Positions 21,987 to 37,646 of a stretch of 64,000 nucleotides of DNA are shown here, piece by piece. The stretch is taken from NCBI GenBank assembly GCA_947179485.1, contig OX359245.1, positions 31,545,067-31,609,066 on the forward strand, given 5' to 3'. The stretch is from Allacma fusca. Taxonomy: Eukaryota; Arthropoda; Collembola; Symphypleona; Sminthuridae. Within the stretch, counting starts at the first letter, position 1; each line of letters starts with the position of its first letter. The notes beneath the pieces were generated by a model. It was not told where the DNA came from and did not search any database. It saw nothing but the letters and a program-made list of their open reading frames with translations. The position numbers and the translations under genes were made by a program.

Positions 21987-23823
21987 ACTGCAGACTGACA
22001 TAAAGCAAGGCACAATTCGTAAGCATGAAAAACTTGAGGTTTTGATAAAAGCACATCTCTGAGAGAATTTGACTGAAGAGCTTGCTCTGAACATTCTAAG
22101 GATAAAATAAAGGTTAGAACTCGTCCAATGGGATTTTTTTTAGGGAGGAGGAAAGTCAAAACAAGTTCAAGATTGAAGAGCTTTACAGAAGGAAAACATA
22201 AATGCTTTTAGAAACATATGAGCAGCACTTACAAGTTTTCAGTTTTGAGATGGGTCTAGGAATTTTTAGATATTTTAAACATCTAATAGCAAGTGTATTA
22301 AAGAATAAGCTTTCTCAACTATCAATATTCTCACATATGAACCTCATCTTATACTAAAGGTTCTACAGAACCTTTATCGGTAAGCCAGGAAAAAAGTGCT
22401 AGAAACATTTCATCAGTTTAAAAACTTTGCCAAAGGACATTATTAGCCTTATATAATTACATATATAGATACCTATGGACAAGGTGGTATAAACGCTTCC
22501 TTGTGAGGGATAAAAATGTTGAAATGCCAGTCGAAAAATTATTAGTTGTGAATATCTTTGCCAAACGTTTGTCTACAAATTCGAAATTTTGATTGAGATT
22601 ACTTTTGAGTTAGTTTCTGATACTTTTGAATGAGGTCTTAACCACTGGGACGTAACATTCTAGTATAAAGTTGATGATATTTTCCCAGAGTCTTGCGTTG
22701 CCCCAAAATCCGTTCCAGAAATGTCACACCTGGATTTATTTGAAAACTAAAGATATCCTAAGTAGGTTTCATACAGTATTTCATCATCGGATCATGTTCA
22801 TAATTCCCCTTCTAGGGACATGTTGGTTAGTTCCTAGGAAAGCCCACAAAACTTGATACAAACTCTCTCAAATTAATGAGACAAAAATAGAGCTTCCTGG
22901 AAACTCATAAAATTTGTCGGATGTAAACGCCAAACTCCTCTTTCGGAACCGTACATATTAGCATATGTATTTAAAAGCGATCTATGTATATATTTAAATT
23001 TTCTGAGGTCAAACGGATGACCTGATCTTCTGCAAAATCCGCAGGGTTCTCACACATTAGCTAATGTGTTACCCTAAAAACTTGTAATGTATCATACAAT
23101 TATTACGGAACGATATGACTGTGATACATTTAATGGATAATATTTTAAGCCCGACGCCATCTTCCCAATTCAAAAATTTCGGTTTAAAACAACCAGTTTT
23201 AATAATTGTTTTAGTTTAAAATAGCCGCTGTTAAATAAAGACAAAGTAATATTTTCCAGCCATGGAAGCATTAAACCATCAAAAGTAGCAGGTCTCAATC
23301 AGGACAGATATAATCTTTCATCCGTTGAAATCATTTTTTATCAGAATGTAAAAATCGTGCAGCGTTCACAAGAAGCTCACCAATGATAATTTTAATCTTT
23401 CGCTGATTACAATTATCTCTACCTGATGTTTCAAAAGTCAGTCATTCAAATCTTGTCTTTGGTTTCGTTGAATGAAAGTCAAATACAATCATTATTTACA
23501 TAAGGAGATCAAGCGAGTTTTAATACTTTTTGTCGGACAAGAGAAAGGGAACAGGTAACTAGAAACTAGAAACTAGACAGGTAACTCAGGTAATTCAGGA
23601 CGCTTCTGTAATGAAATGCTCTTACAGGAGTAAAGCCAAATAAGTGAGCGGGTACATTTAAAGAAATATATTAGAACGGATCTCTTTTAAGATTTTATTG
23701 TGTAACATTCTACACTTTTTGCTTAACGTTGTAACTCATAAGAGTAGTCATAATAAAGGCTTGCTGTTTTCCTGAATTTAATGTGCTTGACTTGTCAGAC
23801 TCGGTGTCCGTCAATTGACTTCG
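21987..23823. other. Gene-free stretch inside the array
   Basis: No coding exon recognised on either strand. The only long frame (22671-22856) has no domain. A short direct repetition (AACTAGAAACTAGAAACTAGACAGGTAACT) occurs near 23559. Confidence 0.4.
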
Positions 23824-24087
23824 CTATGTTCCAGGTTTCTCCTCCTTAGTGTAATCATAGCCCTTGCTCAGGAATTATTTTGCTGCTGGGGTCAAAGTGG
23901 ATGGGTCTGGTGGGGTTCGAATAACATTCATTTCTCCATTGTTGTTCATTTCGACCCGTGAGGCTGAACCAGACGTGGATTTGGATGACTCGGAACCCTA
24001 AAATTAATGACACATGATTAAAATCCGTTATCCGTTTACCCTTCAAAGACAAAATTGCATTTTTAATTCTACTTTCACTTTTACCAT
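23824..24087 (-). pseudogene. Pseudogene of the 58-aa myristoylated-peptide gene
   Basis: Same two-exon layout as 19637-19897: ATG at 24087-24085 followed by a donor, and exon 2 at 23997-23824 starting GSESSKSTSGSAS. The core NVIRTPPDPSTLTPAA is intact, but an in-frame TAA at 23877-23875 replaces the Asp/Glu codon just after it. FLSKGYDYTKEEKPGT then continues in frame to the original stop. Only the C-terminal 17 codons are cut off, so a truncated 41-aa product is formally possible. The single clean stop suggests recent loss. Confidence 0.75.
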
Positions 24088-24660
24088 GATTTAGCTATAG
24101 GAAAGTTCGTTGTTTAGGAATGTATACGTAGAATGTATTATTAAGTTTGATCATCGAAGGAGGTTAGAATGCTCATGTATAGTCCAAGATTAATAATTAC
24201 TGTATGTGCCTTTTATGCTGAACTGATACTCTTTGCACTTGCGCTGAACGAGCACAACGTATAAAGAGCTGGGATGCAAACTGGGATGAGTCCTATTTTT
24301 CGGAATCCTGCTATATTTCTTAATAAATATCTACTGCAAAGGCTGGTTATAATTTCATTTAAAAGAAATTTGGAATGAAAATGACATCAAGTACAGGGAA
24401 CAAGTGATTTAATTTTCTTAAGCAGTATTTTGTTTATTTTTAATATATTTTATAAAATAACCGATTATTATTATTACTACAGTATAAGAACTGTATTAGT
24501 ACATTTATGTTATTGGTGATTACCGGTTTCGTAAATCATACGTTAATCAGGAGCTGGGTTAATTTTTTATAGTTGTTTCCTTACTTTTGTATGCACTGCT
24601 TCCTGCTACTCCATCTCACCCAGATTACATTGAAGCTGACAATTTGATTATTGGTTCACA

Positions 24661-24900
24661 CTAGACTACTGGGGATAAAATTCTTGTCCCGTCCCCGTCC
24701 CAGTATTTTTTCAAAACCTTTGCCCCCAGTCCCGTTCCGACAATCGGGACACGGTGACAAAAAACATGTCCCCGTCCCGTCCCCAAAAATTTAAAAAAAC
24801 ATTGTCCCCCGTCCCCAACATTTTTAAAAAACGTTGCCCCCAGTCCCGAAAATCGGGGCATGTTGACAGAATTCCTATCCCATCCCGATAATTACTAAAA
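24661..24900. repeat. CCCCGTCCC-rich degenerate repeat
   Basis: Imperfect repetition of GTCCCCGTCCC, CCCCAGTCCCG and AAAATCGGG(G/A)CA with TTTTT(C/A)AAAA between, about 240 bases. It is likely the body of a small non-autonomous transposon; clear terminal repeats were not found. Confidence 0.5.
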
Positions 24901-25129
24901 ACAGCTCGACATTCTCATACAAAAATCGGAACATGAGGAAAAATTCGTACAAAAAATATTTGTACCAAAAACAAAAAAAAACACATTTATAGAATCGTAC
25001 TTTCAAGATTCCTCCTTAAAGCAGCTTAAATTACGTCGTAAGCTATCCCACATCTCCATTATTGTAAAATATAGGTAAGTGCTTCCGACAATATGTACCA
25101 CTCCTTTTTCCAGTCCTGATAGGAGCATT

Positions 25130-25320
25130 TGTAGGCTAGGGTTAGGGGTAGCTTCATGCTTAAATATAGGTTAAGGGCTAAAGACGAATTTATGCATTTG
25201 AGACGAGGGTGAATTTATTAAGGATAGGGGGAACTTTATGCGCTAGGGAAAGGGGGACTTCATATATGTTAGTGATAAGGAAGCAATTATGCGTTTGGGG
25301 CACAATTTGCGGGGTCGACC
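25130..25320. repeat. Degenerate G-rich minisatellite, unit about 45 bp
   Basis: Four diverged units each containing a TAGGG/AAGGG-type run, then a CTTCATGC/TTTATGC-like stretch. Non-coding. Confidence 0.4.
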
Positions 25321-25406
25321 CCACTTGTCCTGTACTTATATGATAAAGCATTTACATATTCTTATCGTATGACGACTTCTAGGTAGCCACCTCAGACTTC
25401 ATAACA

Positions 25407-25564
25407 TATCGTGCATGAAGAGGCGAAATATTCTAGATCCAATTTTATTTAAAGCAAAATGATCTACTTGCAAACAAGAATATATGTAGGCTGTTCATGC
25501 ATGCAGACCGTTTTAATTTTAATCGAGAATACATCTGCATCATTTTGCACCTCCACAAAGATTA
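25407..25564. mobile_element. Foldback MITE of the TCGTCGGTGAA family, short decayed copy 2
   Basis: Begins TATCGTGCATGAAGAGGCGA and ends with the near-complement TTTTGCACCTCCACAAAGATTA. The interior has AAGCAAAATGATCTACTTGCA and TTTTAATTTTAATCGAGAAT, both recognisable versions of the interior of 15083-15551. It lies at a comparable place relative to the peptide-gene pseudogene, so it may have been copied with the segment. Confidence 0.55.
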
Positions 25565-26949
25565 GAGTCCTGAGTCATGATTGTAATTACAAGTTCACTT
25601 TTCAATAATTTTAATTTACACTTGAATTGCGTAACAAATGGTTTTACAGGAAGTACTTCAGTCTTCAAAAAATTCCAGTCGTTTGCTACTCTTAAAAATA
25701 GTGCTGTATAAGAGCACAGTTCAGTTTAAGTTTCTTCGCCTGCTTCAATTTTTTTTCTCATGTAAACAGACCATTTCATCTGAGACAAAATTAAAATACC
25801 TCTTCCTATCGCCGTAAAAAGTTTGACATATCTGGAGCCATTGATTCCGCTGCTCGCATGCGCACAGGCAAGCAGACACAACTACAAACACAAAGGACAT
25901 AACGTTTCACTTCTCCCCTGAAAAAACCTCGCTGACATCGAATTTGGATTAATGCTTTAATTATTTAAGTGCTTCTATAGAAGAATTTATTTTTCGTATA
26001 TTTGAAAAATATTTGTCATGATTCCACTCTAAACTATAAACGTGTTATTAATGTAGGATGAGCAGCTTCCTGTCTCTTCGGGGATTGTAATTCTTAACGT
26101 ACAGACCTATCAAATATTTTTCCAGAAATTCCGTTAAATTTCCTGCAAACAAGTGACAGAGTATTTTCACAAATGCATTTTGGGTGAGAATAAAAAAAAC
26201 AAAGAGATTGTCATACTAAAAAAAATTTCCTTTACACTTTTGAACCCTGTAACCCTAAATCTTGACCCAGGTCAATGCAGTAATGTTTAGAAAATCTGAA
26301 ACTAAATTTGCTACAAACAAGGGGGGGGGATCAATTATTTTGAAACTCTCTCCCTTATATTGGATAGAGAAACGGGAAATGTTTATGTACATTCTGTATA
26401 CCTAGGATATTTTTATTTGTGATAATTTTGACAATACTGGGTCTGAATATTTTGCACCCTAGAGGTTGTAAATTTTGATCCCTAGTTCTTACAAGTGCTT
26501 GAGGTTTTTTAAACTTGTTTATAAACGAACATTAGAACGTCCATGAAAAAATGTTTCTACAAAAAAATCCAAAATCTTTCTCAGTATCTTCCTAGAATCT
26601 GAATTCCTCCAACTTTGATCCTTATATGTTCTGCCATTCACTATATGGTAATGCCCACAATTCTCAACAAGGATAACTATTGGATAGCTCTCTGAATAGT
26701 TCTTGAAAATTCCTACAAACTATAGCGTCAAAAAATATTCATGAAAACATTTTGCCCGTAGTTAAAAATTGCAATGTCTAAAATTATCAAAACATTTAAA
26801 CTTTGCTACACGTCAAGGGAAGAAATTTTGAAAAATCAGAAAACAAAAAAGACGGAAACAAATATTTTGAGTCGCCGTCCATTACTTACTTAGGTTTGGA
26901 GGAGAAACAGGGTATGAAATAATTGTACCCTGTATATCATATGTATATT
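25565..26949. other. Gene-free stretch before block V of copy C
   Basis: No coding exon recognised. The 25850-25935 part resembles the 5' flank of copy D, a possible remnant of a lost subfamily-1 copy. A run of nine G lies at 26320-26330. Confidence 0.4.
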
Positions 26950-27480
26950 TACATATCATCGTTTATCGTTTCTCTGCTTTCCGTGAGTAATCATTCTGTT
27001 GCATTCATTACAGTAAAAATACAAATTGTAACCCTTATGGCTTGTGCAAGGTCAAAGTATTACAAACAAACACTCCCAAAGCACAAGGTACATATATATT
27101 GATACGAATGCATATTTCTCCTATCCTGGGTTCAGTTCATCCTTCCACTCACACCATCCTGCTCTGCTTATTTTTGTAACTTTTTTTATCATAAGGTATT
27201 AAACACTGAGCCAAACATTTACTTCGGGGTTTTAGTACGCCGTGGCAAGCAAACTTTTCCTGCTTTACTTTGTACTCATAACTATAATAAAAATGTAAAT
27301 TCACAACTAGTGGAACATAATCTCTGTTTTTGTATCTGCAGGAATGAAGGTGTAGGAAATAAGGGAGCAGCTGTGGGTACAGATAAATGAGTTGACAGTT
27401 GAGTGTTTCAATTAATTGCAAGTGTAACAAATTCCCATGTGAGTAAGTGCTGGTTCATTTCATAATCATTCTAAAGCCAA
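26950..27480 (+). repeat. Cluster block V, copy 3: 5' flank of copy C
   Basis: Homologous to 10920-11559 and 16800-17451 (TGGCTTGTGCAAGGTCAAAG, CTGCTTATTTTTGTAAC). It probably contains the promoter of copy C. Confidence 0.55.
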
Positions 27481-29210
27481 ATGGAGTCCTGTAATCAAAA
27501 TGGGGAAAGGTAAGGATGAGCGTAATTTAATTTAAAAAACAAGTAATTATATTGTTATAAGCTTTTACTCAGTTGTGCTAATTAGGAGCCACGGGGTATT
27601 TTGGGACAAATTAGAATTTTTCAAATATGTACATACATTGCTTCGATACGTTTAAAATGTAACTTGTATTCGGTATATGCGAGTATGCGCAATTTCAAAG
27701 CTTCAATAAATTATTACTCAATCATATTAAAGCTTCAATTATAATTTTGCATGTGGAACTTCAGAAATTTGCCCAATTTTTTTGTTACACCTATTTTTAT
27801 AATAATTATTACAGCTCAAGAAGTCCTTCAACGCAAGTATTCTCTTTTAATTGGGATTTATCAAATGGATACAGAAAATATGGTTTTGGATTCACAAATA
27901 ATATTTTCCAACATGTTGGACTTTTAGCGTTTGGTACTCTGTATGAGTACTCCGACCAGGGGATCATCAGAACAGGGGTAAATAATGTAACAATCGCTGA
28001 TTGCAAAAACATTTTTATAGCAAGATAATATTAATAATTATTATAACATTAAAATTCTCGTTGGGGCTTAATATACGTACCTCCATTATTTCTTGTCTCC
28101 AGATCCCGCCAAATCAAGTACCCACTTCAGCATGCATTGCTGGGGATTTGGTTTCCTGTAAGGAATTGGGGAAAACTTCAGAAGTGAAAGAGGAATTCGA
28201 GCGTTGGTTAGACAAGCAAGAAGCTGCAGATTTTAGGTAAATACCTAAGATTGGCCGATTAAAATTATCCCTGAATATTGCCACCCAGTAGAAAATGTCC
28301 CAAATTCACGCCCAACTGTCCAATTTTTGGGCAAGTGGGCAGCAATGGAAAATGCCCTGGTTTTAGTATCTGGGACTGGGCATATTGGGTATTTTGAGCA
28401 TATTTGTAGCTTGCAGTCTTGAAAACCATTATGACCGTAAAAATGTTACCAATGTTTTGTATAAGTCTTGAATATTTTTCACAAGCCGGAAATCTGTATT
28501 ACAGTACTTCATTCTTTATTTGATTGGTTCAAATTTTATTTGTAACTCCGTCTAACCCAAATAATGGATGGATTTTTGATACCAGTAAAAAAAAGCAAAT
28601 TTGCAAATCTGCTGAAAATTCCGAATTTAGCCTCGAACGAAATTGCCCAACTTCAAATTTGTCTTCGTTATTGCCCTGAAACCAAAATCCCCGAAATGCC
28701 CTGGCACTGTCTATCGGGAAACCCTATCAATGGCAATATGTTTTTTGATTTAATACACAACATTATAGATTTAGAATTTAATATTCAAAAAGCCAACTGC
28801 TTACTAATGTGTGTGTTTATGCTTTGTAATTATTACAATATTATTTTGTTAACAAGCGGAGAAAAATACCACATCGTCAAGAACAATTGTGTTTCCTTCG
28901 CAATCCGAGCCTGTGAAAAACTGGATGTTCCCAAATCTGACAATTGGGTTAACGTCGCAAAATATGCAAATTACATGTACGTTTTAAGCCTTCAAAGTAA
29001 TAATTCTATGACAATATATAATTGCTGCAACACATTTCTCATGTGATATTTGTATTGTCTTTTAGACCCAGCCATTTTTCATCACTACTGAGGTCTTCAA
29101 GCGCCACTCTGGAAAGCGTCCTCAGTAAATTAAAAGCTAGTGATGTCATCCATTCAGAACAGAAACACACTGAGACCAATCCACATTCAGAAAAGGAGTC
29201 CAAATTATAG
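27481..29210 (+). CDS. PPPDE/DeSI-like cysteine protease-fold protein, subfamily 2 (copy C)
   Basis: 196-aa protein in five exons: 27481-27509, 27815-27977, 28103-28236, 28857-28976, 29066-29210. It is closely similar to copy B: FSFNWDLSNGYRKYGFGFTN, QHVGLLAFGTLYEY (His43), SCKELGKTSEVKEEFERWL, and KYHIVKNNCVSFAIRACEKL (Cys120). N-terminal MESCNQNGE is encoded on a separate 29-base exon as in B. The C-terminal exon is hydrophilic and ends EKESKL. Intron 3 is unusually long (620 bases). The open frame running from 28564 into exon 4 is intron sequence, because the splice acceptor AACAAG|CGG at 28857 restores the paralogous frame (tag|GGG in B). That acceptor (aacaag) is weak for a pyrimidine-rich site, so this junction deserves a transcript check. 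Confidence 0.82.
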
Positions 29211-29421
29211 CTAAAAAATTCTTATACAATTAAGTACTACTACCACTGCACCAAATGAATTCCTTCGTTAATTTTGTGTATGAACATTTTTTGCAAAAAC
29301 TATTATCTTATGTGTATAATTAAAAATTATGAATGAACTTTAAAATACAAAAATTATACTTACTTATTTTTTGAACCCCTTCTTGTACATACAAATATAC
29401 AGCCTTGCACAGCGAGTAGAT

Positions 29422-29427
29422 TTTATT
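29422..29427 (-). terminator. Polyadenylation signal of the GH1 gene
   Basis: AATAAA on the minus strand, 87 bases past the stop codon of the beta-glucosidase. Confidence 0.55.
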
Positions 29428-29513
29428 TAATTTGGAATGTTCCAACACTGGGTTTTTTTAATAGGTACTTATAAATACATATCGCCCTTAATTTGCTTTC
29501 ATAGTCAAATGCT

Positions 29514-34974
<5,461 letters not shown>

Positions 34975-34983
34975 TATAAAAAG
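34975..34983 (+). promoter_or_regulatory. TATA box of the cuticle protein gene
   Basis: TATAAAAAG 125 bases upstream of the ATG at 35100. A start near the TATCAGCTCAG at about 35004-35014 would fit the usual 30-base spacing and an arthropod TCAGT-like initiator. A strong TATA is common in cuticle genes expressed in bursts at the moult. Confidence 0.7.
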
Positions 34984-35099
34984 ACTTGACATTTAGGGAA
35001 ATGTATCAGCTCAGCTTTAAATCTCAGCTTACAAACATTACTACAACAAAAGAAAATAACTGAAATTTTTAATTTTTATAAACTACACGCTAGCTGAAA

Positions 35100-35644
35100 A
35101 TGGCAAAGGTATTAATATTATTCTAAAATTATTACAGATCAATATTGAACAGGATTTCAGTAAACCTTTCAAATGGGGTTGTGTTTACTAACAAGAAAAA
35201 TTATTTCCGCAGGTTTTGAAGATTTCTTTGGCGTTGGTGGCTGTCTTGGCTTCCAGCTACGTTAGTGCAACTGATGGTCACGAGAAGACCACCCATAATG
35301 GTTGGGGTCACCAGGAAGTCAAAAGTCACGGCTGGGGTCAAGAGGAAGTAAAAGGTCATGGTTGGGGTGATGACAAAAGTCAGGGATGGGGATCATACAA
35401 GTATGGCTATGCAGTTAATGACCATCACAAAGGGGATGTAAAGTCAGCTCAAGAGTCTAGTCATGAAGGTTGGACCAAGGGAAGTTATTCCTTCCTTCAA
35501 CCTGATGGCAAAACCCGGACTGTCAATTATGAGGTTGATCCCAAGAACGGATTCAGAGCAACAGTTGATTACAAAGGTTGGGCCAAGCCTGAAACTCACG
35601 GCTGGGAACACGCTAAATCTCATGAGGGATCTCATGGGCATTAA
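35100..35644 (+). CDS. RR-type cuticular protein with HGWG repeats
   Basis: 146-aa structural protein of the chitinous cuticle in two exons: 35100-35108 and 35213-35644. The first exon encodes only MAK, and the intron interrupts the signal peptide (MAKVLKISLALVAVLASSYVSA), the usual structure of arthropod cuticle genes. Residues 23-62 carry four imperfect GWG repeats (HNGWGHQEVKSHGWGQEEVK, HGWGDDKSQGWG). The Rebers-Riddiford chitin-binding domain follows from YKYGYAV to the C-terminal core: KGDVKSAQESSHEGW, GSYSFLQPDGKTRTVNYEVD, NGFRATVDY. The ending is His/Gly-rich (HGWEHAKSHEGSHGH). The RR core looks closest to the RR-2 class typical of stiff cuticle. Histidine-rich flanks are known sites for sclerotisation or metal binding in such proteins. 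TATA box upstream and AATAAA at 35745. Confidence 0.93.
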
Positions 35645-35744
35645 CTAATCAATTTTTACTTTTAAAAACAAGTTTGTTAAATTTTAAAATGGCGCTCAAT
35701 TCCAGCCATCGAGACTAAAAATTGGAAGACAGAAATGCTGTAAT

Positions 35745-35750
35745 AATAAA
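35745..35750 (+). terminator. Polyadenylation signal of the cuticle gene
   Basis: AATAAA 101 bases after the stop at 35644. Confidence 0.6.
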
Positions 35751-36306
35751 AATGCAAGAAACTTTTACTAGTACAAGTTCTAAATCATATTTAAAGGGAT
35801 TTAGTCTTAGAGGAACACGAAAAAAAAATATATCAAAATATCTACATTATTAGCTGTTTCCACTCAAAATCTTCCAATTAGAGCCCCTCTACCCCAAATC
35901 AAAAAATGACTGACAAATTAATTCATTGCCTATAATGTAGCGATTTCATTTCGAGAAATAATATTAGCATCTTTGTCATTTTGTGGAGTTACAAATTCGA
36001 GATGACAAATTTGAAATTCCAACGAGGTTTTTAAAGACAATGTATTTTGAATTTACAAGGTCGAATCTTTTAATACATCACGATTTTTTCTATATCTAAG
36101 CATTGGATATTTACAGTATTCATATTTTTAGCACGCGTTTTGAATACTAAATTCAAATGCAGATATTTTTTTTCGATTCAATATGGATTTAAATACTTTT
36201 AAAATATATTTTTAAATTGTTAAAAATTTTTGATATTGCTGTTAGGGTTATAACTAGGGCCCGGGGAACCAGGGTAGTGGATACTGCGGCATCTATGAGT
36301 TAGCGG

Positions 36307-36791
36307 TAGTGTTTCTGTTCGGTATCGGGAATTCCCGAGGTTCCGGTTCCGGTACGGTTTCCGGTCAACGATTTAAAGAACCGTTAAATTTTGGTCCGGT
36401 TTCGGGTCAACGGTTTAAAAAACAGTTACGTTCGGTCCGGTTTCGGGTACAAAAATCAAAACCGAAAGTTTTCGGGAAGGGTTTGCTAAAGCTACCGTTT
36501 TGGATGAAAACGTGACACATGCATTTGTCAAGCATTTGTCAACTATCATTTGAAAACGCGACACAATTTTGACTTCCGTGCAAATGAATCCTATGCATTT
36601 TCTGCTGGTTCGGAAAGGAACCCGGAACCGGTTCGGGAACCGATTTTATTTTCCGGATCGGTTCCGGGGAAGCAAAAATGTCCCGGACTCGAACATATCG
36701 GTTCCGGTTTCGAGAACAGAAATTGGATTTTTTTCGGTTCGGGAAAACGAGTCGGGTCAAGTCCATGTTTTGGTACCGTTCAGAAACACTA
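36307..36791 (+). mobile_element. hAT-type MITE, copy 1, with perfect 8-bp target duplication
   Basis: 485-bp non-autonomous element. Ends are TAGTGTTTCTGTTCGGTATC on the left and, as complement, TAGTGTTTCTGAACGGTACC on the right. It is flanked by GTTAGCGG at 36299-36306 and 36792-36799, an exact 8-bp duplication that marks hAT transposition. The interior is built of CCGGTTCCGG/GGTTTCGGG-type repeats and encodes nothing real, though it throws up overlapping frames. A second copy lies inverted at 59925-60414. Confidence 0.92.
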
Positions 36792-36799
36792 GTTAGCGG

Positions 36800-37646
36800 G
36801 ACGAGGGAGAAAATGGGGGATACTGGGACACTGGATCATTTGATGAAGGAATACAAGGCAAGATTTGCTTGAAGATGTGATAAAATTAGAGACGGCTAAA
36901 ATCTACATGTATGTGCACGCAGATTAGCCACAAACAGTCTTATTAAAAGAAATCTAATATTTTGTAAACTCACTAACAAATGCATAACAAAATTCTTAGT
37001 AAAAACAATTTTTATCATCGTAGGCTATCCTTAATTGAAAATTTTACACTCATGTGATTGACACGGTGTACACAATCAATGTTGCAATTTGCAATCATCT
37101 GATCATTGCAACTTGAAATTCTAAAGAAAAAAATCTTTGAAAATATGTAGTCCTTATTTTTGCTTATTATGGGATTTTTTAATAAATAATTTACGTGTAA
37201 CTCGCAAGCGAATTTGGTACTCGTTATAATGAAAATGGAAAATTTAATTGCCTCATTACTTCCGTTCATTTTTACTAGAGTTGATGGTTTATCGAAATCT
37301 TCATTTTCTAAACTTAATGAATTGTCTGAATTATGTTATACGTTATAATAATAAGTATCACGTAATCTCGTGCAATAATCTTTTAAAACAAAAAATCTTT
37401 AAAAATTGGACTATCTACACTTTGAATATTTGCATAATTACATATACGAGCGCAAACAAAATAATGTGGAACCCTATATGTAGATATATACATACGTACA
37501 TACGTTTGTATGTAATAGCTTGCAAAGTAACTAAAACTAATTAAAAAATGTTGTCCCTCCGGCACTTCTTCGAACGTTCCGGAGTGCTGCTGCTGATACA
37601 TAGTTCTTCTTACTTTAAGCAAAAAATTCACACAGTTGATTTTCCA
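36800..37646. other. Gene-free stretch between transposons
   Basis: AT-rich, no recognisable gene or RNA. Short frames at 37015-37631 lack any domain. Confidence 0.4.

Noticed and set aside
28564..29046. 160-codon open frame in copy C
   Set aside because: Its first 98 codons are intron. Paralogue alignment and phase show that the exon begins at 28857.
36309..36872. Overlapping frames of 64-80 codons in and next to the CCGGTTCCGG repeat
   Set aside because: All lie largely in the hAT MITE and reappear in its second copy at 59838-60515. None has a domain.
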